Below the pieces are notes generated by a model. It was given only the letters and a program-made list of their open reading frames with translations, was not told the DNA's origin and made no database searches. From assembly GCF_014193845.1 (NCBI RefSeq), contig NZ_JACHZX010000002.1, positions 744,001 through 808,000 on the forward strand: a stretch of DNA of 64,000 nt, read 5' to 3'. Positions 8,010 through 17,369 of the stretch are shown in pieces (position 1 is the first letter of the stretch; every line of letters begins with the position of its first letter). This DNA is from Sphingomonas sp. BK345 (GTDB lineage: Bacteria > Pseudomonadota > Alphaproteobacteria > Sphingomonadales > Sphingomonadaceae). Made by a program: the position numbers and the translations under genes.

Positions 8010-8270
8010 TTGAGCGTAGAACGAGATCCCCCCACCGGCGCCCGGCGGCGGGGGCCGAAGCCCCGCCCGGTCGTGGCCAACCCTGAACCGTCGACTGAGG
8101 ACTGGATAGACCCGCCGGGCTTCGCCAACGCCCTGAAGCTGCACGTGGCGCGCCACGGCGAGACCTACTGAGCGCTGCACCGCGCCATCGTAGGGGAGGG
8201 TGAGATCTTTGACCGCAAGACCGTCCAGAATTGGGCAGCGGGCACGAAGGCGCCGCGCTCGCCGCGTGAG
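8010..8270 (+). pseudogene. Broken 5' fragment of an integrase-like gene
   Basis: Reading from TTG 8010 gives ERDPPTGARRRGPKPRPV, then ARHGETY, a TGA stop (8169-8171), and in the same frame ALHRAIVGEGEIFDRKTVQNW and AAGTKAPRSP. The protein sense continues smoothly across the stop, where a Trp codon (TGG) would be expected, so this is a single gene inactivated by a nonsense change. I associate the pattern 'RHG-x-x-Y(W)-x-L-x-R-A-x-V-x-x-G-E-x-F-D-R-K-T' with the N-terminus of a sphingomonad site-specific recombinase (tyrosine integrase) family; this is from memory. The frame loses sense after about 8270 and no catalytic domain follows. It marks the left edge of the defence cassette. Confidence 0.5.
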
Positions 8271-8534
8271 CCGTCGTCCGGACCGTATCGCGCCCGGCCT
8301 CGTCGTCGCTGCCGCCCCCCCAACCCAGGGAGGTGCCGCGCTTCGTCGACCAGAGTCGCGCGCGATAGGAGAAGTGAGCGACATAGAAACGCGGCGACGT
8401 GCCCCGAGGCCACTACCTGCCTTGATAGGCCGCAGCCGCCGAGATGAACGAATGGCTGAATGTGGGAACGGGAAAGTCAGCCGCGGATGGCCGAAACTGG
8501 GTCTTGTTGAAGCAGCAATTCGCCTTCGCGTGAA
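8271..8534. other. Gap left of the helicase gene
   Basis: No gene seen. The interval separates the integrase-like remnant from the 3' end of the minus-strand helicase. It may contain further decayed integrase sequence, but I cannot recover a protein sense in any frame. Confidence 0.3.
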
Positions 8535-10736
8535 TTACCAAACAAGATCGCCGATTGTGGCGATCGCCTGCTCGCGAGCAGGCTTGGCTCTCTTCGCCCA
8601 AAGTCGGCGAAGCAGGTCCTCGTCCACGAACTGGTCGTATTTGGCGCCGCGCAGGTTCTCTACAAAACTCGCAAGAGCCTCGGTGGAGGGTACCTCAGAG
8701 ATAGTGCCCAGCAGCTTGCGCAGCTCGTCCGGCGAGCAGTCGGCGATCTCAATCGCGACATCGTCCGCCTGGCACTCCAATCCCGCGGACTGCAGGAGGA
8801 CCATAAGAATGTCATTGACCGCCGTGCCGGCCCAAGTTGCCAGTACAGTGTCACTGCCCGACGCGATCGCGCAGCTTCGATCCAACCCGAGCCGCCTGTA
8901 GGCCGCTCGGCCCTCCTGAAGAAAGGCGCGCGCGGCGGGGTCCAGGTAGGACGGCACATCTTCAGACGCGAGGACGTGGCGAATCTCTTGCGAAAGCCGG
9001 GCGTGGACGGGCTCGCCGGTCGGGGGATCGAACTTCGGCAGCTTGCCCGCCCGGTGCGGCGCAACCACGAGCACCTTCGACCTGTCGTCCACCGACTCAA
9101 CGCGCCAGCGCCGTCCCGCGAAGCCTACGAGCGCTCCAATTGCCAAAACGTTCGAGATGGGCACGGTGCCCAGCGTCCGGCCTTCAGCAACGAGACGCCA
9201 CTCGTCGTCGGTCTCGAAGACGGCATAGAAGTCGTGCGCGGCGGTAACGCGCTCACCCTCCGGCCCCAGCATCAGCAGGCCGTCGGAGCTCTGCTCGAGT
9301 AGGCCAACGTCGTCTCGCGCGGCACCACGCAGCAGAGCTGCATAGTCGGAGGTGCCCATCGCCAGATAGCTATTCTTGTCGCAGATGGCCCTGTGCGCCG
9401 CGACCGGGCGGATCGCGCCATCCGCCGCAATCGTCGACAGGGTCTGGTGCAGCACCACGGTGGCAAGCGAAGGGTCGTCGCCCGCGGGTTCTACAAAGCC
9501 GTCGACGAGCAGGCGCACCGCCGCCACCGAGCGGACCGTGGCGATCCTAAGCTGGTCAAGCGGATCGGCGTCCGCCGCGACGTGGCGCTCGCGCACGTAG
9601 ATGCGCAGAACGGCGGGATCCCCGCGACGACCGCTTCGACCCAGCCGCTGCCTGAGCGCCGCCAGCGACTTCGGCGCGCCGACCTGCGCGACCGACTTGA
9701 CGTTGCCGAGGTCGATGCCGAGTTCGAGCGTGGTAGTCGCGACCGCCGTGGTGGGAAGGTCGCCCGCCTTGAGGCGCAGCTCAAGCTCCTCGCGCAGTTC
9801 CTTTGCGAGGCTACCGTGGTGCGGGAAAAACTCCTCGGGAAGGCCCTTGGCCACGCATCGCTGGCGGAGGCGATCGGCCAGCGCCTCCACCGTCCTGCGC
9901 GAACCTGCGAAAGCCAAGTTGTTCGAACCCCTCAGGTGCTCGAACATGTGGTCGGCGATGCGGCTGAGCGCGTCGTCCCCATCGTCGGCAATCTCATCGA
10001 CGCCGCTGGCGTTGGGTGGCTCCTCGTAGCCTCGCACCTGCAGCTTGAGCCCAGAGCCGCCGTCCTGCGAGCGGAGCACGACCGGCATTTCGGGATGCGC
10101 GGGGTTCAGCCAGCGACGGCCCGCATCATCGTCGCCCAACGTGGCCGACAATCCGATGCGCCGCGGCCGTTTCTCGCAGAGGCGGTCGACGCGTCTGAGC
10201 AGGGACGAGAGGTGGAGACCGCGTGGTCCCTTGAGGAACGCGTGCAGCTCGTCGACGACGATAGACTGGAGGCCCCGGAAGAGTCTGGCTGCGTCCGCCT
10301 GCCGACGAAGCAACAGCGCCTCGATCGACTCCGGCGTGATCAGCGCGACACCCGCGGGTCGACGCAGCAGCTTGGCCTTGGCCGCTGCCGGCGCGTCGCC
10401 GTGCCAGCGGGTCACCGGCATCTCGAGCCGCTCGCACAGCGTCTCCAACCGGCGGTGCTGGTCATTAATGAGAGCCTTGAGGGGGCTCACGTACAGGATG
10501 CGCAGGCCGCCGTCGCCAGCCTCCGCCGCTCGGGTAAGAAGCGGCAGGAAGGCGGCCTCGGTCTTGCCCGAGGCCGTTCCGGCCATGACCACCACGTCCG
10601 CCTCGGAGCCGAGCACCGTGCGGATCGCCGCATCCTGGATGGGCCGCAGGCCCGTCCATCCCTGGTCCCGGATCCAGCGCCTTATCTCGGGATGAAGGCG
10701 GTCGAAGGAGGACGGCTCAGAGGCGGAGGTCGACAA
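8535..10736 (-). CDS. Lhr-like DEAD/DEAH-box helicase (BrxHI-like), 733 aa
   Basis: A superfamily 2 helicase. Motif I is AGTASGKT (residues 52-59), motif II is DELH (162-165), motif III is SAT in IGLSATLGD (about 195), and motif VI is QRLGRSGRRGD (about 365). The Q-type N-terminus with LRPIQ and the overall size fit the Lhr-core group that includes BrxHI of BREX. It probably translocates on DNA or RNA and remodels nucleic acid. The start is a TTG (10734-10736) inside the end of the upstream ATPase gene, giving a 20-base overlap, so it is the third gene of the TerB-ATPase-helicase operon. C-terminal residues about 470-733 are family-specific and unassigned. Motifs are seen; defence role is inferred from context. 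Confidence 0.85.
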   Translation of the reverse strand: MSTSASEPSSFDRLHPEIRRWIRDQGWTGLRPIQDAAIRTVLGSEADVVVMAGTASGKTEAAFLPLLTRAAEAGDGGLRILYVSPLKALINDQHRRLETLCERLEMPVTRWHGDAPAAAKAKLLRRPAGVALITPESIEALLLRRQADAARLFRGLQSIVVDELHAFLKGPRGLHLSSLLRRVDRLCEKRPRRIGLSATLGDDDAGRRWLNPAHPEMPVVLRSQDGGSGLKLQVRGYEEPPNASGVDEIADDGDDALSRIADHMFEHLRGSNNLAFAGSRRTVEALADRLRQRCVAKGLPEEFFPHHGSLAKELREELELRLKAGDLPTTAVATTTLELGIDLGNVKSVAQVGAPKSLAALRQRLGRSGRRGDPAVLRIYVRERHVAADADPLDQLRIATVRSVAAVRLLVDGFVEPAGDDPSLATVVLHQTLSTIAADGAIRPVAAHRAICDKNSYLAMGTSDYAALLRGAARDDVGLLEQSSDGLLMLGPEGERVTAAHDFYAVFETDDEWRLVAEGRTLGTVPISNVLAIGALVGFAGRRWRVESVDDRSKVLVVAPHRAGKLPKFDPPTGEPVHARLSQEIRHVLASEDVPSYLDPAARAFLQEGRAAYRRLGLDRSCAIASGSDTVLATWAGTAVNDILMVLLQSAGLECQADDVAIEIADCSPDELRKLLGTISEVPSTEALASFVENLRGAKYDQFVDEDLLRRLWAKRAKPAREQAIATIGDLVW
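8546..8565 (-). terminator. Probable Rho-independent terminator at helicase 3' end
   Basis: On the minus strand GATCGCC and GGCGATC form a perfect 7-bp stem around a 6-base loop, followed by TTGTTT. It overlaps the last codons of the helicase gene (stop 8535-8537). Immediately upstream in the transcript lies a perfect 18-bp palindrome (8566-8583), giving two stacked hairpins. The U-tract is short, so efficiency is uncertain. Confidence 0.5.
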
Positions 10737-12000
10737 GCTCGTCGTCCGCGTCTGCCTCCTCGGCCTCCTCAGGCTCCGGCGTGACGCCGCCTATCAGTTC
10801 TCGCCAGTCTGTGCCCGGGTTCTGCTCCAGGACGGCTAGAAGCTGCACGAACGCCTTGATCGTGTTGCGCGGTGTGCGGAAGTAGGCCTCGCCGATGCGG
10901 CGATTACAATGCTCCATGAAAGCGGTGAGCGCCTCATCCGGCACGAGTTGGGCTGCGGGGTCGCCGAGCGCGAATACGGACCGGATGTTGGAGAGCAGCA
11001 CGAGCAGGTCCTCCGGGGAGAGGCTCTGCAGGCGCAAGACCGGCCCCGTCATGTCGATCCGGCCTTCGGTCGCGAAGCTGTTCTCGGCGAGGCGCGACTG
11101 CAGCGCCTGGTAGCTGTAGAGCCCGCGGCGGCTATCGAGAAGGAAGTCGGGGGTGCCGCCCAGCACGAAGCCGAGCCCCTCAACGTTGCCTTGGAGGACG
11201 TCGTTCAGCATACGCAGGATCTGCTCGTAGTTCTGGTTTCGAGCCTGGGCACTCTGCAGCTTGTAGAGGTTCACGAGCTCGTCGAAGACCACGAGAAGGC
11301 CGGCGTATCCGGCGATGCGCACGAACCCGGACAGCAGCTTGAAGGTATCGTAGACGTCTGCATCGCCGATGATGCTGCGGACCGGCAACGCCTGTCTCGC
11401 CTCCGTCTTGGTCGGGAACTCCGCTCGTAGCCAGCGCAGCGCCGCCGCCTTCAATGCGTCATCACCGTCCTCGTGGGCGCGCCAATACGCCTTGAGGACG
11501 CAGGCGAAGTCGTGACCACCCAACATGTCGAGAAGCGGGGCGAGCCGCCGGTCGATCACCCGCTCGACCGGGCTGCCGGCGTCCTCGGCCTCGCGCACGC
11601 AGTCCGTGACGAAGCGCTCGACGACGCTCGGCAACGCTCCGCCTTCGGGCCGGGTGCGGGTCGCCATGTTGCGGACCGCCTCAGCGTAGAGCCCTCGCGC
11701 CTGACCTCCGGTCGCGTGAATGCGGCGGTCGGGGGCGAGATCGGCATGGACGGTCACGAGCTTCCGCTCGAGGGCGATGAGCCGGACGAGGTTGAGGAAG
11801 AAGGTCTTGCCCGCGCCGTACTCGCCGATAACGAAGCGCATGGCGGAGCCCGCGTCCGCGATGCGATCGATGTCGCGCACGAGCGCCTCGACCTCGCGCG
11901 AGCGGCCGACCTGAATGTGACGCAGCCCGACACGGGGCACGACCCCGGCGGAGAGCGCCTGCACGATCAGGTCACGGTCCTTGCGACGGATGGCGTTCAA
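10717..12000 (-). CDS. BrxD-like P-loop ATPase (DUF2791 type), 427 aa
   Basis: Walker A is GEYGAGKT (residues 59-66) and Walker B is LLVVFDEL (about 235-242, acids D240 and E241), in an ORC/AAA-like ATPase. The N-terminus, with RVGLRHIQVGR and a region before Walker A, matches the DUF2791/BrxD proteins found in BREX and related defence loci. The C-terminus has an acidic tail. Start is TTG (11998-12000), overlapping the TerB gene's stop (TTGA), and the 3' end overlaps the helicase by 20 bases, so all three are translationally coupled. It probably loads or controls the helicase on target DNA. Family is well supported; biochemical role is inferred. Confidence 0.8.
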   Translation of the reverse strand: MNAIRRKDRDLIVQALSAGVVPRVGLRHIQVGRSREVEALVRDIDRIADAGSAMRFVIGEYGAGKTFFLNLVRLIALERKLVTVHADLAPDRRIHATGGQARGLYAEAVRNMATRTRPEGGALPSVVERFVTDCVREAEDAGSPVERVIDRRLAPLLDMLGGHDFACVLKAYWRAHEDGDDALKAAALRWLRAEFPTKTEARQALPVRSIIGDADVYDTFKLLSGFVRIAGYAGLLVVFDELVNLYKLQSAQARNQNYEQILRMLNDVLQGNVEGLGFVLGGTPDFLLDSRRGLYSYQALQSRLAENSFATEGRIDMTGPVLRLQSLSPEDLLVLLSNIRSVFALGDPAAQLVPDEALTAFMEHCNRRIGEAYFRTPRNTIKAFVQLLAVLEQNPGTDWRELIGGVTPEPEEAEEADADDELVDLRL

Positions 12001-14474
12001 GCTGCGGCTCCCATGGGCATGATCTGGTCCATGATCTCGGGTGAAATCCGGACGATGTCGTCATCGTCAAGGACGGGCTCGCCGAACCGGTCGAACCCCC
12101 ATTCGTTGATCGTCTCGATTGCGCCTTCCGGCATGAGCCTAAGCGCGGCCGCCGCGCCGTCGAACGCGTCACGATCGAGCGGGCCGGACAGAAGACGCGT
12201 CAGGAGCTCGGAGTGCAGGCCATCCAGACCATCGAAGCCATTGGTCGCGCGGGGAGTGGGCCTGGGCGCCGCGACGGCCGATGCCGAAGCCTCTTGCTCC
12301 TCCTCGACGAAGATGGTGGCGAGCAGCGCGGAAACGCGTGACGTCTCGCCCTGAATGCGCGCGAGCCTCGCAGCGTCGATCGCGACAGAGGACGAGACCG
12401 GCTCTGACGGTATGGAGATCAGCTCTTCAGGACGTCCGGGCTCTACCAGGATCGGCCCCACGTCCTCCGCCCCGCGATGAAGCGCCGCGTAGAGAGCGGA
12501 GGCGGGAAGGTTCAGCGTGGCGTGCAGCGTCTCGAGGAACTTCACCTCGCCCGGCTGCACCATTCCATCGGCGAGCACCGCCTCGACGGCTGCGGTCGCG
12601 ATCGAGGCGCGGGCCGTGGCGGGAGCGTCCGCCAGGCGCTTCATCGCCGCCCGCACCTTCGGCGGATCCGCCGCCAGGGCACGACCGGACGCGACCAGGC
12701 GGGCGATCTCGTGCTCCGCGAGATTGGGCGTTGACCGGAGGCGCCGTTCGACCGCTTCGAGCTCGGCCGCGACGACCTCGCCGTCCGAGGCGGCAGCGAG
12801 CACGGCGACCTCCATGGCCGTTCGCGCATCGGCATAGGCCTGCCGCTCGTGCTCGACCGCGCCGCCGCCATGGGCAGGGAAGACGGCCATCGGTGTGTCA
12901 GCCCGCGGGGTCGGCGCTGGACCGTAACGCCGGTCAGGCTCGAGGCCGTGCTGCAGCGCATCGAGCGCCATGCCAATCTGGCGAACCACCGCGGTCGGCA
13001 GCTTGTCGGCTGCCTCGTCCACGTCGAGGTCGAGCAGTCGCGCGAGCTCGATAGCCGCTATGACGCCGCGTGTCCCACCGCTGACCAGCTTCTCGAGCCG
13101 CTCGCGGCAGGAGGCGAGCGCCGGGTTGCGGTCCCGAAGTTCGACAGGGAGCAGGAGCTCGGCGTGAAGCCTGCCCCTCGCGTCCGGATCGCGGCCGACG
13201 AGCCGGCTGTAGGCCGAGAGGTCGTCGATGCAGAGGTCGAGCATGGCCCGCAGCTGTCCGAGCGGCGCGGAGATGCCGGACACGTCGGGTAGTTCGTCCA
13301 CGCTGAGGTTGACGCTGAACTTGCCGCTGGCTGCCCTGTACTCGTGCCGCAGCGTCCTCTTGGGGCGTCGCACGGTCAGCCCGTCGAGGTGCCGGACCGC
13401 AAACCTGGCGCTCCACAGGTCACGAAGCTCGGCGAAGCATCGCTGCCCAGGCGTGCGGAGGTGGACGTCGGGAAGTGCCAGCACCCATCGGAGCGCGTCG
13501 TCGGCGTTGAAGGGTACGCCGTCCCTGAGCCGCCGCCCGAGCCGGATGCGTACGTCGAGCGGAAGCTCGACGTCCCAGTTGCGGGCGCACTCGGCAGTCG
13601 GAGGATCGTCGTCCTCGTCCTCGTACAGTGCGGCGAGGGCGAGGAGTCTGGAGGCGTGGCCCTGGAACGAGTAGTCCTGATGGTGGAGCGCCATGAGCTG
13701 GCGCAGCTCGGAGAAGATCGCGGGCGCATCGGCACGCGCGTCGTCCACCAGCAGGCGCTGCTCCAATCCGTAGAAGAAGACGAACAGGTAGCCGCTGGGC
13801 ACGGACACCGCGCGGCGCCCGTCCGTCAGCCAACCGAGGTAGGTCGCGCGAGCGCGTGGATCGAACTCCCGATACGACGGCCAGTAGCCAAGGGTCGTGC
13901 CCGCGGGATCACCGCGCGTGTCGACCTTCAGCGTCGGATCGATGCGCGAGTGGTCGTGCCTCGGTTCGTGACGAAGGGGCGTTCCGAAGTACACCATCTC
14001 GGTCTCGAAGCCGACGCCGCCCGCCGAAAGCGACTCGGGTGATCCGATCCAACGCGGGGCGGCGCGTCCGCTGGAAGCCGGAGTCACGCTCTGAGACGTG
14101 GGGAAGGAAGCCTCCGGAGTGGGCGGGACCGCAGGAGCGGGTGAGGCCGGCGGCTGCGATGTCGGAGTCCGCACAGCCGGAGCACGGTCCGCCTCAAACT
14201 CGAGCGCCTGGTCGAGCGTCGAGAAGGTCCAGCCCGCCACCACGTAGCGGCCGTTGCCGTCACGGCGAATGCCCGAACCGCCGCTAGTTTGGTTCGAAGC
14301 GGCTGGCGAGGCGGGCGCGGCATCGCTGGCGCGATGCCGCTCGGGCTCCTCCGCCCAGAAGTCGTCGCGGACCTCGGGCGACCTTCCAAGATCAACGCTC
14401 GATGCGGCTACGCCACCGAGAATGTCGCCGAATCGACGCGCCATACGCGCGATCCAGCCTCCAGAGTCGCTCAT
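11997..14474 (-). CDS. TerB_N / TerB / TerB_C multidomain protein, 825 aa
   Basis: After a low-complexity Pro/Ala/Ser linker (about residues 60-135), a TerB_N domain starts near RWIGSPESL (about 140) and includes GYWPSYREFDPRARATYLGW. A TerB-like helical domain with two acidic loops follows (SDGEVVAAE and ADGMVQPGE, about 545-645), then a C-terminal TerB_C domain ending with IETINEWGFDRFGEP. TerB loops can bind divalent metals and TerB families have been linked to stress sensing and DNA processing. I chose ATG 14474 because GGGGGG lies just upstream; the frame extends to 14534 without a ribosome-binding site. First gene of its operon, divergent from zorA. Likely the sensor or scaffold subunit. 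Confidence 0.8.
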   Translation of the reverse strand: MSDSGGWIARMARRFGDILGGVAASSVDLGRSPEVRDDFWAEEPERHRASDAAPASPAASNQTSGGSGIRRDGNGRYVVAGWTFSTLDQALEFEADRAPAVRTPTSQPPASPAPAVPPTPEASFPTSQSVTPASSGRAAPRWIGSPESLSAGGVGFETEMVYFGTPLRHEPRHDHSRIDPTLKVDTRGDPAGTTLGYWPSYREFDPRARATYLGWLTDGRRAVSVPSGYLFVFFYGLEQRLLVDDARADAPAIFSELRQLMALHHQDYSFQGHASRLLALAALYEDEDDDPPTAECARNWDVELPLDVRIRLGRRLRDGVPFNADDALRWVLALPDVHLRTPGQRCFAELRDLWSARFAVRHLDGLTVRRPKRTLRHEYRAASGKFSVNLSVDELPDVSGISAPLGQLRAMLDLCIDDLSAYSRLVGRDPDARGRLHAELLLPVELRDRNPALASCRERLEKLVSGGTRGVIAAIELARLLDLDVDEAADKLPTAVVRQIGMALDALQHGLEPDRRYGPAPTPRADTPMAVFPAHGGGAVEHERQAYADARTAMEVAVLAAASDGEVVAAELEAVERRLRSTPNLAEHEIARLVASGRALAADPPKVRAAMKRLADAPATARASIATAAVEAVLADGMVQPGEVKFLETLHATLNLPASALYAALHRGAEDVGPILVEPGRPEELISIPSEPVSSSVAIDAARLARIQGETSRVSALLATIFVEEEQEASASAVAAPRPTPRATNGFDGLDGLHSELLTRLLSGPLDRDAFDGAAAALRLMPEGAIETINEWGFDRFGEPVLDDDDIVRISPEIMDQIMPMGAAA

Positions 14475-14673
14475 CTTCCCCCCACGGTTGCCATGCTGTC
14501 CCAGTCCGGGCGCCTTTGCCATAGTTTTTCGCATCGCAACGGCACCTTAGGTCCTCACCCAGACCGCTGTTACTCTTTGAACGGGCGATCGAATTGTTGC
14601 AGCATGACAAGCATCCGGGACGCTCTGTCTGGATTCGGCGCTGGGGACGCGCCGTCGGGGGGAACTGAAGCAG
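14475..14673. promoter_or_regulatory. Divergent promoter region between TerB operon and zorA
   Basis: The 199-bp gap must hold promoters for both defence operons. No confident -35/-10 pair, operator or long inverted repeat was found by eye; TTGAAC near 14577 could be a -35 element. No gene fits here. Sharing one short region means one regulator could control both operons. Confidence 0.45.
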
Positions 14674-16647
14674 ATGACCTTGTCGGATTTACCGGTCGTG
14701 CCGGTCCTCGTCGCGATCGTGCTCCTGACGTTCGCCTACGCGTTCGTGCGCCACTTCCACCTTCCCGCGAAAAAGCTGGACGGCTCGCTCGAGGACGTGA
14801 TCCGAAAGCTCGACGCGGCGCGCGCCGCCGGACAGTTGGAACTCGCCTCGTGCTTCGCCGGCGACGAGCGGCTTGCCGCCATCTGGCAGGAGTACGGTGA
14901 GACGCTGCACGCGCAGCGGGAGATCGATCCGTCCACAGGCGAGTTCGCGGTGCGCGCGGTGCGATCGACGGTGCCCGCCGAGGTCTACTTCTCGCCGCAT
15001 TCCGTGGTCGACGGTCGGGTCCACGCCGAGTTCTTCAAGCACCTGCCGGGCATCTTCACCGGCGTAGGCATCATCGGCACCTTCTTCGGTCTGCTGAAGG
15101 GATTGTGGCTGTTCCGCATCTCCGAGGACGCAGGCGTGGTACGCAACAGCCTCACCTCACTCCTGCACGGGGTCAGCGAAGCGTTTGCGGTTTCCGCCTT
15201 CGCGATCCTGCTCGCCATGATCGCGACCGTGCTGGAGAAGTATCGGCTGAACAGCCTGTACGGAAAGGTAGGCAGGCTCGCCCACGCGATCGACGCCACC
15301 TACGAGGCAGGAGCCGGAGAGGAGTACCTGGCGCGCCTCGTCTCCTCGTCCGAGGAGTCAGCCAGCCAGACCCGGATCCTCAAGGACGCCCTCGTCTCAG
15401 ACCTGAAGGAGATCCTGACCGACCTCGCCGAGCGGCAGATTGCGGCGACGACGCAGCGGTCGGGAGAACTCGGCACGTCGATCGCCAGCGCACTCACCGA
15501 CGCGTTGAGGGAGCCGCTCGACCAGATCGCGGGTGCCGTCGGACGCGTCAGTCAGGATCAGTCGTCCGCTGTCACGCAGCTACTCACCGACGTGCTCGCC
15601 AGCTTCAGCGACAGGCTCGAAGGCATGTTCGGGAGCCAGCTCTCCGGCATCGGTGACATGCAGCAACGGACGGTCGACGCGATGCAGACGGCGGTGGCTC
15701 GACTCCAGGATCTGACCGCCGGCATGGAAGCGGCCGGCACCAGGGCCACGGACGCGATGTCGGCCAAGCTGATGGAGGCGGTCGAGGCCGCCGAGGCGCG
15801 ACAGGCGGCGATCACCGACGAGTTGCGCACCGCACTGTCCGAGATGCGCTCCGGCCAAGGGGCGGCGCAGGAGCAGACCCGGTCCCGCCTCGAGGAGATG
15901 CTGGACGAACTCGGCCGCCGGCTCGGGGAGGCCGTCGCCGGCATCGAGCGCACCGCGGAGGAGCGGTCGCGTCGACAGGCCGAGGACGATGGCCGCAGGT
16001 CGGAGACCGCCGCCCGGCAGGTCGCCGGCATGGGGGAAAGCGTCGGCGCGTTGACGACGAACGTGGACACCATGCTCGCCGCCGTGCGGGAGATGGTCTC
16101 CCGGATCGAGCTCGTGACGTCCGACGCCTTCTCTCGGCTAAACGGAGGCGCTGACACCCTCCTGGCCGCCGCCGGACGCTTCGAGACTTCGGGACGCGAG
16201 GCGGCGGACGGTTTCTCCCGTATAGCCACCGTGACGACCGGCCTCGCCGACGCGGCGGGAAGCGTGGCCGGCGCGGCTCGCAGCCTCGACTCGGTTGTGG
16301 CCGACTACCGAAGCGCGCGGGACGCGGTCGGAACCATGGTCGAGGGACTGCGCGCCACGGTGGAGAGCGCGTCGAGGGAGGCGTCGCTCACGGCGGACGT
16401 TCTCACGAGAATCGAGGGGGCGGCCCAGCGGCTTGCCGCGGCCCAGGTCGAGGCGGACGGCTTCCTCGACGAGGTGGCGCAGGTAATCGCCACCTCGCAC
16501 GAGAAGTTCTCTGAGGGCATGCGGGGCACGGTGGTGGACGCCAACCGGCAGTTCCATGCAGAGCTGTCGCAGGCGACCGGACTGCTCAGGGAGACGATCC
16601 AGGAGCTCGAGTTGGCGCTGCCGCAGGCCGGCAGGCGGGCGGCCTGA
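14674..16647 (+). CDS. zorA: Zorya anti-phage system protein ZorA, 657 aa
   Basis: A MotA/ExbB-like membrane protein. Membrane segments lie at about residues 8-25, 125-147 (GIFTGVGIIGTFFGLLKGLW) and 163-188, and a very long coiled-coil tail of about 450 residues fills the rest, rich in Ala, Glu, Arg and Ser, as in ZorA. ZorA forms the proton-driven membrane motor with ZorB and its tail extends into the cytoplasm. In a type I Zorya system it works with ZorC and the helicase ZorD to stop phage infection. Ribosome-binding site GGGGGGA lies upstream of the ATG. zorB starts 5 bases after its stop. The full four-gene order zorABCD makes this call strong. Confidence 0.9.
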   Translation: MTLSDLPVVPVLVAIVLLTFAYAFVRHFHLPAKKLDGSLEDVIRKLDAARAAGQLELASCFAGDERLAAIWQEYGETLHAQREIDPSTGEFAVRAVRSTVPAEVYFSPHSVVDGRVHAEFFKHLPGIFTGVGIIGTFFGLLKGLWLFRISEDAGVVRNSLTSLLHGVSEAFAVSAFAILLAMIATVLEKYRLNSLYGKVGRLAHAIDATYEAGAGEEYLARLVSSSEESASQTRILKDALVSDLKEILTDLAERQIAATTQRSGELGTSIASALTDALREPLDQIAGAVGRVSQDQSSAVTQLLTDVLASFSDRLEGMFGSQLSGIGDMQQRTVDAMQTAVARLQDLTAGMEAAGTRATDAMSAKLMEAVEAAEARQAAITDELRTALSEMRSGQGAAQEQTRSRLEEMLDELGRRLGEAVAGIERTAEERSRRQAEDDGRRSETAARQVAGMGESVGALTTNVDTMLAAVREMVSRIELVTSDAFSRLNGGADTLLAAAGRFETSGREAADGFSRIATVTTGLADAAGSVAGAARSLDSVVADYRSARDAVGTMVEGLRATVESASREASLTADVLTRIEGAAQRLAAAQVEADGFLDEVAQVIATSHEKFSEGMRGTVVDANRQFHAELSQATGLLRETIQELELALPQAGRRAA

Positions 16648-16652
16648 CCTAG

Positions 16653-17369
16653 GTGTTCGGACAGCGCCATGCCACCGCGCCGCGCGGGCGCGATGAGGGC
16701 GAGAAGCCCTTCTGGATCTCCTTCGCCGACCTGATGACGGCGCTCATGGTGCTGTTCCTGCTCGTCATGAGCGTGGCGCTGCTCGCCGTCACGAGGACAA
16801 TCTCGGAGCGGGAGCGCCTCGAGAGCCAGAGGCAGGACGCGATCGAGCAACTGCTCGGACGCATAGCGAAGGCGGCCGAGCATCAGCCTGGGGTGCACGT
16901 CGACCGGAACCGGGCGGTCATCGACTTCGGCGACCGCGCCCGCTTCGACACGTCGAGCCATACGCTGAGCCCCAAGCAAGAGCGATTGCTGCGCGCCTTC
17001 GTCCCCGAAGTGCTCGCGATCGCGCGCGACAAGGCGGGACGGCGCTGGCTCAAGCGCATCGTCGTCGAGGGCTTCACCGATCGGCGCGGAAGCTACCTCT
17101 ACAATCTCAATCTCAGCCTTCAGCGAAGTCAGCGGGTGCTGTGCGCGCTGATGGCGCGGCCAGGTCCTGATGAGCGGTCGATGTCCCGCTCCGAGCTGGA
17201 GGAGGTCCGTCGGCTGTTCCTCGTCGGCGGCTACTCGTCGAACTCGGCGCGAGAGTCCCTCGATGCGAGCCGTCGAATCGAGCTCCGCCTCGAATTCTTC
17301 GGAGTGGAGGAACCCGCCGCCTCAGCGGCAGCCGGCTACCAGGGCGAGTTCGGCCAATGCGCCCTCTAA
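16653..17369 (+). CDS. zorB: Zorya anti-phage system protein ZorB, 238 aa
   Basis: MotB-like stator partner of ZorA. It has one membrane segment at residues 27-46, preceded by PFWISFADL, with Asp26 at the position of the proton-carrying aspartate of MotB and ZorB. A C-terminal OmpA-like peptidoglycan-binding domain (about residues 90-225) contains VVEGFTDRRGSYLYNLNLS and SQRV. It anchors the motor to the cell wall and conducts ions. The start is GTG (16653-16655). The end overlaps zorC by 13 bases. Length and architecture match the family. Confidence 0.9.
   Translation: MFGQRHATAPRGRDEGEKPFWISFADLMTALMVLFLLVMSVALLAVTRTISERERLESQRQDAIEQLLGRIAKAAEHQPGVHVDRNRAVIDFGDRARFDTSSHTLSPKQERLLRAFVPEVLAIARDKAGRRWLKRIVVEGFTDRRGSYLYNLNLSLQRSQRVLCALMARPGPDERSMSRSELEEVRRLFLVGGYSSNSARESLDASRRIELRLEFFGVEEPAASAAAGYQGEFGQCAL

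Noticed and set aside
9393..10784. Long plus-strand open frame, 463 aa
   Set aside because: Antisense to the helicase gene, which has all its motifs on the other strand.
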